Shown: piece by piece, positions 1-10,500 of the stretch
Position numbering within the stretch: position 1 is the stretch's first letter
Layout: every line of letters begins with the position of its first letter
Source of the DNA: Haliclona indistincta
Lineage: Eukaryota > Porifera > Demospongiae > Haplosclerida > Chalinidae
Assembly (NCBI GenBank): GCA_964017065.1
Contig: OZ024784.1
Location: 10,893,152 to 10,957,151 of the forward strand
Direction: 5' to 3'
DNA length: 64,000 nucleotides
Notes under the pieces: generated by a model
What the model was told of the DNA's origin: nothing
Seen by the model: only the letters and a program-made list of their open reading frames with translations
The model's database searches: none
Made by a program: the position numbers and the translations under genes

Positions 1-303
1 TTTTCTTAACTCAGCTCCATACTATTTTCCTGGCCTTAACACTTTTTTTCATGCCTGGTACAAATGCCTGGTAAACCAATGCCTGGTACACAAGCACCAA
101 CAACTTTACTGTCAACTAGCATAATCAATCCAGATTTTTTACACACACTACGGAATGATGTGTCAACACTCATAGCAAATTTCAGTCCAATAGCAACTAT
201 AGTTACTTTACACAAAACATTACACAAAACATACTTTACTTTACACAAAACATACTTTTTAACCACAAAATACAAAAGTGGCTCCTCTAGATTAAAAGCA
301 CTG
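1..303 (+). repeat. Short direct repeats and possible BEL gag scrap
   Basis: This stretch has a run of short direct repeats near 205-260 built on a TTTACACAAAACATAC-like unit. The last 40 or so bases (about 264-303) are nearly identical, in reverse complement, to the 5' edge of the BEL/Pao gag relic at 28480-28506, including codons for SSRLKAL. The match stops exactly where the truncated palindromic element at 304 begins. I infer a small BEL-derived scrap cut by a later rearrangement. No gene is supported here. Confidence 0.35.
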
Positions 304-887
304 AAATGCAGCTTGAAACGTTGCACAATATTCTACACCAAGGAATAATTTAGGAATAATCGACATCGTACGGATACGCATTTTTCTAGCCAAAAATCTC
401 TCCCGGCTAACCGTGCAGCAAAGGTTACCAGCTGAAATTCGACTCTTATCAACCATTTCTAGGTACTGTCGAAGAGTTTTGTTGACCCACGCTGAACATA
501 GCTATTCTATGCATCGACAAACATGGACGTCACTGCAAAATCAGCCATGATTTTGGATGTAAAAGTGTTTTTCTTAAAATCAGAAAAAGAAAATGCAGAA
601 AACTCTTCGACAGCACCTAGATATGGCTTATAAGAGTCGAATTTCAGCTGGTAACCTTTGCTGCACGGTTAGCCAGGAGAGATTTTTGGCTAGAAAAATG
701 CGTATCCGTACGATGTCGATTATTCCTTGGTGTAGAATATTGTGCAACGTTTCAAGCTGCATTATACATTGAGACACACTCGATGATGCATTAGAGCGAG
801 TTTCATGCTGCCAGCGTTGCTCTGTCACCAGCTGCAGATAAAAGAAAGTCGCTCATTAATATTCATAAAAACCGGTATACCGCCACC
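304..887. mobile_element. 5'-truncated TTAA palindromic MITE (GGTGGCGG family)
   Basis: The sequence closely matches the complete element at 48740-49457 but lacks its left end. The right end is intact: it closes with CCGCCACC followed by TTAA at 888-891. Internally it is a large inverted repeat, as in the full copy. No transposase is encoded, so it depends on a helper. The TTAA at its right end is shared with the next element. Confidence 0.8.
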
Positions 888-891
888 TTAA

Positions 892-1553
892 GGTGGCGAG
901 ATACCAAAATTAATGATATTCATGATTTTACTGGGTACTGTTATTTCACGACAAGACTGAACTTGGTGGCTGCTTTTTGCACTCAGTCTTACTAGCGCTG
1001 TCTCTAGGACCTTAATGTAAGTTTCGAGCCTATGCTCCCCGCTGTCGCGAAGCTACAAGACCGACCATCTCGAGGAGGTTTGTGCAGTTTTTATCGAGTT
1101 GCATGCTAAACGAAGAGCTTACAGCTACATGAGCATGCTTACCACCCAGGATCTAGGACTTCAAGAATGCTTTTTCTATATCGCTCTTTTGTTCGTTAGA
1201 TACACGATCGAACGCCATCGCCACGATCGTTCGATCGTGTATGTAACGAACAAAAGAGAGATATAGAAAAAGCATCTTTGAAGTCCTAGATCCTGGGGTG
1301 GTAAGCTTGCTCATGTAGCTGTAAGCTCTTCGTTCAGCATGCAACTCGATAAAAACTGCACAAACCTCCTCGCGATGGTCGGTCTTGTAGCTTCGCGACG
1401 GTGGGGAGCATAGGCTCGAAACTTACATTAATCAGGTCCTAGAGACAGCGCGAGTAAGACTGAGTGCAAAAAGCACCCACCAAGTTCAGTCTTGTCGTGA
1501 AAATAACAGTACCCAGTAAAATCATGTATCATTAATTTTGGCATCCCGCCACC
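892..1553. mobile_element. TTAA-flanked palindromic MITE (GGTGGCGA/GGTGGCGG ends)
   Basis: The element begins GGTGGCGAGATACC after TTAA (888-891) and ends ATCCCGCCACC before TTAA (1554-1557). The two arms, each about 320 bp, are near-perfect inverted complements that meet around 1222. TTAA target use fits piggyBac-like or Kolobok-like elements; the superfamily is an inference because no transposase is present. Confidence 0.85.
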
Positions 1554-1557
1554 TTAA

Positions 1558-2299
1558 GCATAAGAATGATTGACAGTAGCCAGGCAAGATCATGAACAAT
1601 ACATTCCTCAATAAAACTTCGTTTTGTGGTCTTCAGAATAGACCCAAACTTGGATATATGACTATTAGCGACCAGATAAAGACCGTAACATAGAGTTTTT
1701 TTAATAAACACCCTCTAAGTAGGAAAACCACGAGGTAAGCAGCTCATAATTGCACTTTCAAGCACAATACATGAAAAAGCTCTATGTTACTGCCTTCGCC
1801 TTGTTGAAGTACGTATATATCCACAATCTGAAGTTCTACTGCCTGAGTGAACGAAAGTTTTATTAGCCTAAGCGTTGTATCTAGCCACTCCCGTCACGTT
1901 TCCGTCTGGCACTTTCAGCGCTTATAATTTGCAATGTGTACAGCCTACACCAGTCTTATAACATAGGTCTTCGGTTTCTTGGAATATCAGCAGTAGTTTC
2001 TGAGATACAGTCCCCTAGCAACCAGCCAAAAATACATGCGTGGGCGTGAACCTGCACCCTTGACTGCAAGAAATTTATTATTATTATTGGGAGGTTGTCA
2101 AGCCCCAAGGAGTGATACATTGGCAATAGATATCAAAACAAAGTAGCAGTTTTAAGCATTACGTGATACAATATCAGCGGATATCATGAACAGGGCAGCT
2201 GTGTTAAATATGTCAGGGGGATAAACATATGATTAGTAGTTATAGGCTACTTGTGCAATCTGCACGTTCTGTCAGATGAATCACGGCACTCTGAACTTG
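1558..2299. other. Unannotated intergenic or intronic sequence
   Basis: No long open frame, splice-flanked exon or terminal inverted repeat could be supported. A weak inverted repeat with AACATAGAG in its stem joins about 1688 and 1790. If HADHA extends upstream of the window, this is one of its introns. Confidence 0.4.
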
Positions 2300-3130
2300 C
2301 TATCTTGCCCCAGTCAGGGTCGCTTGTCAGCACTTGATCCGAGCATGTCCTGCACTCTCATCTCTAACTGGCGGCCCCTTGGGCGACTCTTGGCTTCAGG
2401 GCAGTTTGGCTCTGAGTGACCTGCAAGGGAACAGCTTGAGCACACATGTTCGAAGCGGTTACTGGAACTGTGACAGCCTCTGTGACTGTTGTACCGGTAG
2501 CACGGGCCGGTGGTACGGTACAGAACAGGGTGCCGACTCTGCCGAGTTGAACGCAGTACGGTACAGAACAGGGTGCCGAGTTGAACGCAGTATACGGTAC
2601 AGAACAGGGTGCCGAGTTGAACGCAGGGAGTGGGAGGAAGGGCGTGGGGCCGACAGGGGTTGTAATTGTCATTGGTGTTCAAGAGATGCTAACACACAAT
2701 CCTCACGTGTGTGGTCCGGTGCCAGGCACATATTACACGGGCAGCACACTCTATCGGTTACCTGACCCAGTACTGTCGCTGCGAGCAATGACGGGTTAAT
2801 CTCTACCCAGGGGAGGCTGAACTGCTAGTCATACAGCAACCATCCGTTCCCACCATGCTTATGAACAAGTTTCAGAATTATCACACCATACGCCGCTAGG
2901 CGCCGCGTCTCCTCGTGGTCAGTTTTGGCGGCCATAATTGCCAAGAAGCATGATACCCAAGTTAGTGGGTCAGACACTTCCCTCAGCCGGGAACCCGACA
3001 GCAGTGGTTATGCTGCGGCAGGGATTGCACCTGCTTGGCTGAGCTTTTGGATGCGCTGCAAGAGGAGGTTATTATCAACCAAAAACTCTTTGAAGTCCAC
3101 GAAGGTTCCCTTACAGACCTTTTCTACCAC
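2300..3130 (-). pseudogene. Tyrosine-recombinase retroelement ORF1 (gag-like) relic
   Basis: Read on the minus strand in several frames, this region gives an N-terminal piece with VDFKEFLVDN and LREVSDPLTWV, then a stretch ending GWLLYD, a zinc-knuckle-like CNMC...HTREDC and a second Cys/His cluster (RYNSHRGC, HVCSSC, GHSEPNC). That order is what I know from gag-like ORF1 proteins of DIRS/Ngaro-type elements with tyrosine recombinases in invertebrates. Frameshifts, stops and a short tandem duplication of a roughly 30-bp unit (2515-2625) break it. It is a dead copy. Family assignment is by motif order only. Confidence 0.55.
2515..2630. repeat. Short tandem repeat, about 30 bp unit
   Basis: A unit containing GGTACAGAACAGGGTGCCGA and GTTGAACGCAG occurs three times in a row inside the ORF1 relic. 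The middle and last copies are nearly identical. It interrupts the reading frame of the relic. Confidence 0.75.
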
Positions 3131-3507
3131 TTTAGCTGGCACCGGCGGCAGGCTATCAGTGGTGAGGCAAGAAGAGCAGTGGGTTCTGTTAGTGGAAGCG
3201 GGGTTGACAGCAGGGTTGCCAGGGATGGCAGATGCGGGCTAGCTGTCGATGCCACGGTGTGGTTAACGGTGCTGCTGTTGGTCATGAACCAAGCAGGTGG
3301 AGAGACAAGGACAGGAGTGGGATGCTCGCAATTGACGCTGCTACCGGCAGCGATGAGGCCACTGTGGATGCACTGCTCCCTGTATCCTGTATGACATTGG
3401 GGAGAGTGACAGAGAGACCATCAGTAACAGATAAGGGCCATGGGCTCGGTGATGCCCCTGTACATCACTCAAATACAGAAAAATAAGGCTACCTCCCCGG
3501 TGGCGCA

Positions 3508-3572
3508 CGCAAGAGAGAGATACAGAGAGGGAAGGAGAGAGAGGTAGAGAGGAGTGAGAGAGGAGGAGTACG
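3508..3572. repeat. GA-rich low-complexity tract
   Basis: A purine-only-like tract built from GAGAGA, GGGAAGGAG and related words. It has no coding support on either strand. Confidence 0.8.
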
Positions 3573-3771
3573 TGGAAACCGGGGGGCAGCCATACAACTG
3601 TGGATATAGCCCCAACTGCACTATGCGTGCGGTATAAACAGACAGGTGCTCAGCCACAATATTGGCTGGGGCTATCGTGCCAGAGGCCTGTGGCCTTTCA
3701 CATAACCATACAACGGACACTACGGTCCTTTGAATATGAACCCCATCGTCATCTGGCGAGTCGCCGTGGGA

Positions 3772-4225
3772 TGACCGGGAGACTGCAGTCTCCTAGAGGA
3801 CAGTGTCCGGGAGACTACTGTCTCCTAATGCACATGAATACCAGGAGACTGCGGTTTCCAGTCACACCTTGCATCCAGGAGGTGGTCCTGTGATCTCCCA
3901 AGAATGAGACCAAGAGACAGAAGTCTCCTAAAACACGACCAGGGCCGGAAGACAGCGGTCTCCTGAGACATCAGGACTGGGAGGCAACGGCCTCCTCTGC
4001 TTGTACGTATATTATGTGTAAAATGTGCCTATATGCGCATGCGCATAGACAATACATACTCCCACGGAGAGTATACACGTACGTATACCCATGCCTGAAC
4101 ACGGACACGCATATACCAAGGCTGCAGTTGTCTACACCATCTTGCGGCAGGGAGACAACATAAAACAAGTACAGGAGACTATGGTGCTCTTCTGCCTGAC
4201 TGTAGGGAGATTGTGGTCTCCGAGA
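3772..4225. repeat. Array of dispersed GGAGAC...GTCTCC mini-hairpins
   Basis: Short inverted repeats of the form GGAGAC-N(3-4)-GTCTCC occur about eight times, near 3777, 3811, 3842, 3914, 3951, 3980, 4172 and 4204. Some have paired changes in both arms (for example GGGAGGC/GCCTCC near 3980). The array sits between retroelement ORF1 relics. It may be a regulatory or structured leader of that element, but I see no direct proof. Confidence 0.55.
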
Positions 4226-4573
4226 TTACGCGAGGCTGCATGGGCAACGGCGGCCCCCCAGCCAACCTCGGGCTGACCGCGTACTGCCTCTTACCACACA
4301 TTACCAGCAAGCTATTGCAGGCTGCCAAGGCACGAGACCGGTGGCACGGCGTCTGAGAGTTTGCTTATCGGGATGCGTGCGCAGAGATAGCTGGCGGGGA
4401 CATATTCAGTTCAACGAGTCGCACGCACACCCGGGGCTGGAGTAACTTGCTAGCGGGAGGCAGCAATCTAATTATAAGCTGGGCCAGACGCCATTCCAGG
4501 AAAATCACAAATTTTTTTGTTTGCAGGATTGAATTGACCTGTGAGAGTACATACATGGCAACTATACTAGGTA

Positions 4574-4834
4574 TTACCACGAACCTGGACTAGATCCTGA
4601 TGAACTCGGGATGGATGAGGGGAGAGCAGCCGCGATAGCCGCGTGAACGGCGACTATGATCTGCTCCTGGAAAGACGGACCGGATGCCACCAATGAGGCG
4701 GGTACTTTGGGGGATTCAGATCCCGAAGTCGCGGTGGCTGTCTCCGGGTTTGTGAGAGAGTGATAGTTGCTGCTGTTGAAGCTGCACCCGTTGTTGAAAT
4801 GAAGATCACAATAAATTGATGGGAGAGGCGACAA
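4574..4834 (-). pseudogene. Retroelement ORF1 N-terminal fragment
   Basis: An open frame of 86 codons with a Ser/Thr/Pro-rich stretch followed by SFQEQIIVAVHAAIAA and a Ser/Pro tail. This resembles the start of gag-like ORF1 proteins of tyrosine-recombinase retroelements, which often carry a QQIVAAV-like helix after a low-complexity leader. It ends just upstream of 4574 without a partner. The similarity is modest, so the call is tentative. Confidence 0.35.
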
Positions 4835-4984
4835 GAGTTATTCAGTAGCGTGTGGCAACCAGTCTAAGACAGTGCAGCAACTGCACCTGCGTAGGCACCA
4901 TGTGGTCAATTGGGGCGCGCGCTCAGGTAGGAGGGGCTGTTGCCTGGGAGCTCCAAGGGCGGTTAACGGCTGCGCTCTAAGTAT

Positions 4985-6688
4985 CAATAGGAGAGGGAAT
5001 AATCCTCCTTGTCGATACCGTCATTGATGCTTCGGAGATGGGGGAAAGATAGTGCATTATCATGCGCCATGATCCGTTCTTTTTGGGAACGGATCATGGC
5101 CGATGCCGGAGCACTGGAGGTTCTTCAGTGGTGGCTTGAGGTAGGGGCCAGCAATGTGGTCCCTAGCACATTCTTTTGAAAGCTCCTCTGTGATGGCATG
5201 GCATGGGTGTTGAGCAGCTGATGGTAGGTTAGGGGCAGTCCATGCAGAGCATGGTCCTTAGTAGCCGATAGTGGTACCCCGTTCCAACGAGTTGAGTAGG
5301 CGTGAACACCACACCTGGTCAAGGTGTGAACTTAACTCTGATTCAAGGTGAATCACGTTGATAGGAGAAGCGGGTTTGTGTTGGTCATGTACGTCCACAA
5401 GCGGTAGACGACTGGGCGTGGTCGCCCTCACACATGAGACATACATGAGCGAATTTGCACTTGGCAGGGTTTTGCCAGGAAGAAGTGTTGAAACGCAGGT
5501 AGATGATGCGGCCATCCTTTGTCTTTGGCGATTGACCTGGCTGGTTGGAGCGAAAAGAACGAGCAACAGCATGACATGCAGTCATGATGTGCCCGAACTT
5601 GTGGCAACGTGAGCATAAAGGCTTCGCTTGCGCAGAGCACCACATCGACCATAGGTGGTCGTCCAATGGATTGTAGGGTCATGGGCCAATTTTGTCCTAA
5701 ATGCACGGTCATAGTTGTATAGACCTTCGAATTTGTAGCGTTCAGCAGCTTAAATGATTATGTCTTGGTACGCGATCATCTGGACCGCCTTGCATGGAAA
5801 GTAGTGTATTACTGCGTAGAGGTAGCGGGACCATGCGCGAAGCCAGTTTTCCAGGTTGGTGATCTGCTGGTGTCCTGGCAGCGTTGTTGCTATTGCTGTG
5901 GCTGGGGGAAGTGGTACCGTAACGCTTCCATAGTAGCCACTGAAAGACAGTTGTTTTTGTCATCTGGGTCTAGGTGTGGTAGGTGGGGAAGCAAGAGACT
6001 AAGGTTGACAACTCACTTCTCCTGATTTTTTGGAGGGTGGAAGTGGTCGACCATAGGCAGATGGAGGTGGTTCTTTCTCTGTGTCCGAGCAGGAGATTGA
6101 TAGCGGAAGTGGAGAAGGGGTGGGGCCAAGGCGACTGTGAATGGATCTGTTGCGATGAGCATGGTGGCTGGATCTTGGGTGGTCATGGGAGCGAGACCTG
6201 TGATCGTGATGTGCCATATGGTGAGAGTAGCGGCTGGTTCGGTCCTTGGTTCTATGGTGTGAGCATCGTGACGGGCGACTAGTGTGACCATAATGGCAAT
6301 CACGGTGGCTTGGTGACACGGGCGATGGGGAGCGATGCCGCGTCCTTCTTGAGTGAGACCTTGGCGAGCGGAAGTAGGACCAAGAACGCCACTGGTGAGG
6401 TGATGGTGCTGTCTTCGTCCGAAGAAGAGCTGTTCGCTACCGCGGGCGATCCGCTTCCTGGGCTGGAATTTTCGTCGGCCGTAGTGGGCGAGGGTATGTT
6501 GTCTGCTGTCGGTGAGGTGCCATGGCGGCTAGCTGCAGGAACCGCTCTAGTTCTGGTGATGGTTTCGCTGCCAGATTGCAGGTGCTCCTTAAGCCGTTTG
6601 ACCAGCGGAGGAGCTCAGTGGGAAGATAACTGGGGTCTGTTGCAGCGGTTTGCCTGCTGCTCTGGGTAGTTTGGGAAGACATCCTCAT
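4985..6688 (-). pseudogene. Tyrosine-recombinase (DIRS-like) retroelement ORF1 and pol start, decayed
   Basis: On the minus strand from 6688 the order is: an N-terminal segment with YLPTELLRW; an Arg/Ser/His-rich segment (6013-6320) with many RSRSH/HHRS repeats; a segment with YNYDRAF; a zinc knuckle CSRCHKFGHIMTAC (about 5600); a second Cys/His module RFNTSSW...HVCLMC...HAQSSTAC (about 5400-5510); a linker with ELSKEC, AGPYLKPPLKNLQCSG (about 5110-5190); and the start of a reverse-transcriptase fingers region (GSWRMIMHY, about 5070). This is the arrangement of invertebrate DIRS-like elements. It is broken by many frameshifts, and the rest of pol is absent. It is a different copy from the one at 2300-3130. 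Confidence 0.6.
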
Positions 6689-6689
6689 A

Positions 6690-7343
6690 CGTACATGTAG
6701 TGAACGTGATTATAGCTCCCAGTAGTGGTGCAATGCTGTCAAGTGCGTCGACTGAGCATTTTTATATCGTGCTACTTTCTGACGTTGCTTGCCCAGATGC
6801 TCCCAGCCGAAGGGTTGAACTGGTGAGTGCCTGGCCTGCCAGCACTAGTAGCTTTTGATGAGAAGGCAGGCACCATCAAGAGCCCTGGTCTGCAGGTTAA
6901 GTGGACTCTGTGACCCACTCGGGTTAACACCCGTTTGACCCCCATGGATCAAACAGACCATAAAACATAGCGAAAGTAAAGAAACAAGAGGGGCTAAATT
7001 GAGGACATGTGCTTCTAAAGTCCAGTCATTATCACCTTACTGTTAGTGACCAACCACAGTGCTTTAGTGCCATTTAAAATGTATGTGCGGGCAAGGTCAA
7101 AGCTACTGCGCTTCCTGTACGTCACGTATTTCGTGAGACCCGCCCGCCGTACAATAAGTTCGTATGAACGGACAATAAGAATCGGTGCGCACGATATACT
7201 CTCCATTGTAGCCTCGACAGTGGCGCTACAGAGCAGTGTGCTTATACTTTAAACCACTTAATGTAGGTATGTTGTGATTTCAGCTGTGGTCTCGTGTCTG
7301 ATACAGTCTTGGAGTTTCTGCAACATTGTTTTTTTTTTTTCAG
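6690..7343. other. HADHA: HADHA intron sequence, no feature seen
   Basis: This stretch lies immediately 5' of the first visible HADHA exon and ends in a long polypyrimidine tract (7329-7341) and CAG, a strong splice acceptor. No other gene is supported in it. Confidence 0.6.
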
Positions 7344-7514
7344 AACTTTGGAAAATTAGACATGGTGATTGAGGCTGTATTTGAGGATCTCTCTATCAAG
7401 CACAAAGTGTTAAAGGAAGTAGAAGATGTTATTTCTGATAACTGTGTGTTTGCCAGTAACACTTCTGCTCTTCCTATTTCTGAGATTGCTAAGGCTAGCA
7501 GACGTCCATCACAG
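7344..7514 (+). CDS. HADHA: HADHA exon (NAD-binding domain)
   Basis: This exon has 57 in-frame codons from [15 protein letters not shown] to RRPSQ. The acceptor is a long T-tract with CAG, and the donor is CAG|GTTTGT. The end of the Rossmann fold with [10 protein letters not shown] is encoded here. Confidence 0.95.
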
Positions 7515-10500
7515 GTTTGTTTGTGTGTCACAAATACTTTTATTTGCCTTCTGTTTGCTGTTAAATAATTAACATAATTATTCACACAGTCTATAATAAT
7601 TGTCATTTTTCTAGCTCCGGTGACCATGCACTGTACAACGCAGGGTTTCATACAGGGGTGCCCTGGGATTTCCCCCTGGACCAATTTCCCCAAATTATAT
7701 TGAATAATAACATCCTAATAATTATTGTGGCTATAAATCATTTATAAATTGTGTATCTAACTATCAAAAAATGGCAATGAAAGTTGTCTAGTAGTGTATG
7801 TACAGTCAGCGTCTGGGGAGTGCGCCCCCAGACCCCCTGCTGTTGAGTTCCCCCCTGGCAAAATATGAAACCCTGCAATTGTATGTTGCCTGCTATTTGA
7901 AGGTTATTACTGCCATCTTGCATCACATGACAACCATGTGGTGAGGAGCTATATGTAGTCAACTCATAAAAGTACATTAAAAGTGTACATACATGTGGGA
8001 CCATTAATAACATTTTACAGTGATTAGTGACACGTGGTAGTGCGTCCTTATGTAGGGATGAACAGAAAACAAGATGGCAGCTACAATTCATGTATTAGTG
8101 TTCTAGCGCTGATATTTAACTTGGTGGTGAATTGTACATGTCCAAAGACACTTGAATCTGCTCTCCCATCTCTATAATAGCGCAGAGATTGCTGAAACAC
8201 ATTACTAAAGCTATGAACCTGAAAGCAGTGAAAATCATAATCCTTTTCTTCTTGTTTCAGTGAACCTAGTTCCTTTGCGCGAGCATTGTCAGGAAGCATT
8301 CACGAACAGGCGTGAAATTCTCGTGGCAAGTGCCTTTGAACTTAGTTTTTAGAAAAATGTTGATATAAATTTTACGATTTCATGATCATGATCTGTTGTC
8401 AGGTAATTTTTAGACGCCATCTTATGACTGCGTAATACTCTCACGACCAACTGCTCAAGTATAATATCACCGTATGATGAGCCCATAGTTGGAGTCTGGA
8501 GTCTCTAATAACAGCTTAGCGAGTAAGCTCATGTAAAATCACCATTCTGGTGTTTACCAGCTGATATAACAGTGGTACAAAGTTTCTAAGTAAGAGTGGG
8601 TGGGGCTTGTGTACAGGGCATGTCTGCGTGGGTGAACTAGTAGTTGCAGGATTTCAGAGATGTAAGGCATATGAGCTGCAAATTTTAAAAGCATACATAA
8701 GCAACTGCCATTAACAACAGGAACAACTAACTTACTGAAAGAAAAAGGTACACTAGAAAATTAGAAAGATTTCTAACGAAATCAAAGGATGTAGGGATGG
8801 TAGATTAGTAATGAAGAAATCTTCCACTGGCTGACAATGTAGGAGGTTACATGGAATGGTAGCACAACACAAGCCTTTACATAAGTAAGACTTTATCCAG
8901 GTTTTCAGTATAAATAAAGCCAAGAGTATATAATCTTACCATATAATCTTAATACTCTTGATAAAGCCTACAAGACATTACAGCAGCCACTGATGTAGGG
9001 ATGATGGTCTATTAGCCAGTCAATCATATTGTGTTACCATTCTGTGTTATCTCCTTGTTAGTTTACATTGTGGGCTAGTGGTAGACTTCTTCATTGCTAA
9101 TCATTGCTAATCTTCATTGTGGAATGTCATATATCAAAGCTGCAACATGCAGAGATGGTATTCTTTTTGTTAAAATTATCTCTACAGCTTTGTTCATTTG
9201 AGCTGTTGTTCCTACAATATGCTGCTTATCACTGAAAACTTACAATAGTTTAAATCTCTATAGCTCTCTTCATTGTGAAGATGCCTGCAGAGTCAGTGGA
9301 GTGTTCTATTGCATGATGTGGTCATACCTTTTTATGGAGCTGCACCACTGATTAAAACATTGCGATAGTAGGTGTAGCCAACAGGTCAACATTGAGAGAA
9401 CGCATGTTCATTTGTAAGCCAGAGAGAGAACGCTTGTGTATGCAACTGTTCTGTGTTGGCATGCTGCAGCACCCAGGGTATGTGAACCCTAGTTCTGTTG
9501 CTAATTATAATTTTGTCTGTGTTTATGCAATGCATCTCCTATTTTTTACTGTTGTATTCAGGTTGTAGGTATGCACTACTTTTCTCCAGTGGAAAAAATG
9601 CCCCTTTTGGAGATCATCACTACTGATCAGACTTCAAAGGAGGCATCAGGTTAGCTCTATGTATATTCATGCTCAATATCCATGTATCAGTTAATTACGG
9701 TGGCCCTAAAGGTCGCCTCTCGCGTCTCATGCCCTCGTCCCTCGCGACTCATGCCATCGTCCCTCGCGAACGTTCTCTCGTCCCTCGCGCCTCACGAAAA
9801 TCACAAGAATGTAGATTAAAAATAAATCAGGGCGTTGCTGTGGGCGGAGCAATTTTATCATGGACAAGAACGACCCAAGAGTTGACGGCGAGTATAATAC
9901 TCACTCTTTACTAAATATAATAGGTATGCATCTATTAATTTGTTGTCTTAGGATTAATTCGACGCTACTGGTAGGGTCCGCAATGAAAAAAAACAGTGTT
10001 ACAGATTCAGCGGGATTGCGTCTCAGCGTGTAAAGTGGGTTAACCCGAACATAGAACAGGTAAAGAGAGAAGCACCAAGTCCTTCCTTTTTGCAGGAAAA
10101 ACAAAAAGACTTAAAATAACGTGGACGGAGCTAGCCAATCGCAATTAAAACGCTCTTTATTCGAACAACATTCAATGCCGAAGCTTAGTGATGTTCGTAA
10201 AGACGCTCAGGATCATGCTTTCAAGAATTCCGAGGTCTTGGACGTCGCAGCGTCCTTCGTGTGTTGTTTCCAGGTCATAATTTGAAAGGGGCGGGGCTCC
10301 CGAAACTGTGAAAAAAATACTCTTCAGCTGGCTCGAGCGCCTTTGTACATTGTGCTGCAGCAACCCTATTGCAGATTTAAGGTGGGACCAGTGTGAAAAT
10401 TCATCTCTTGGATTTTAGTTGGTTTTACAGCATATGTTCATTTTAGACTGATAAGTAAATTTCCAGCTTTACAGAACAGAATTTTGATTGGTTCAGGAGA

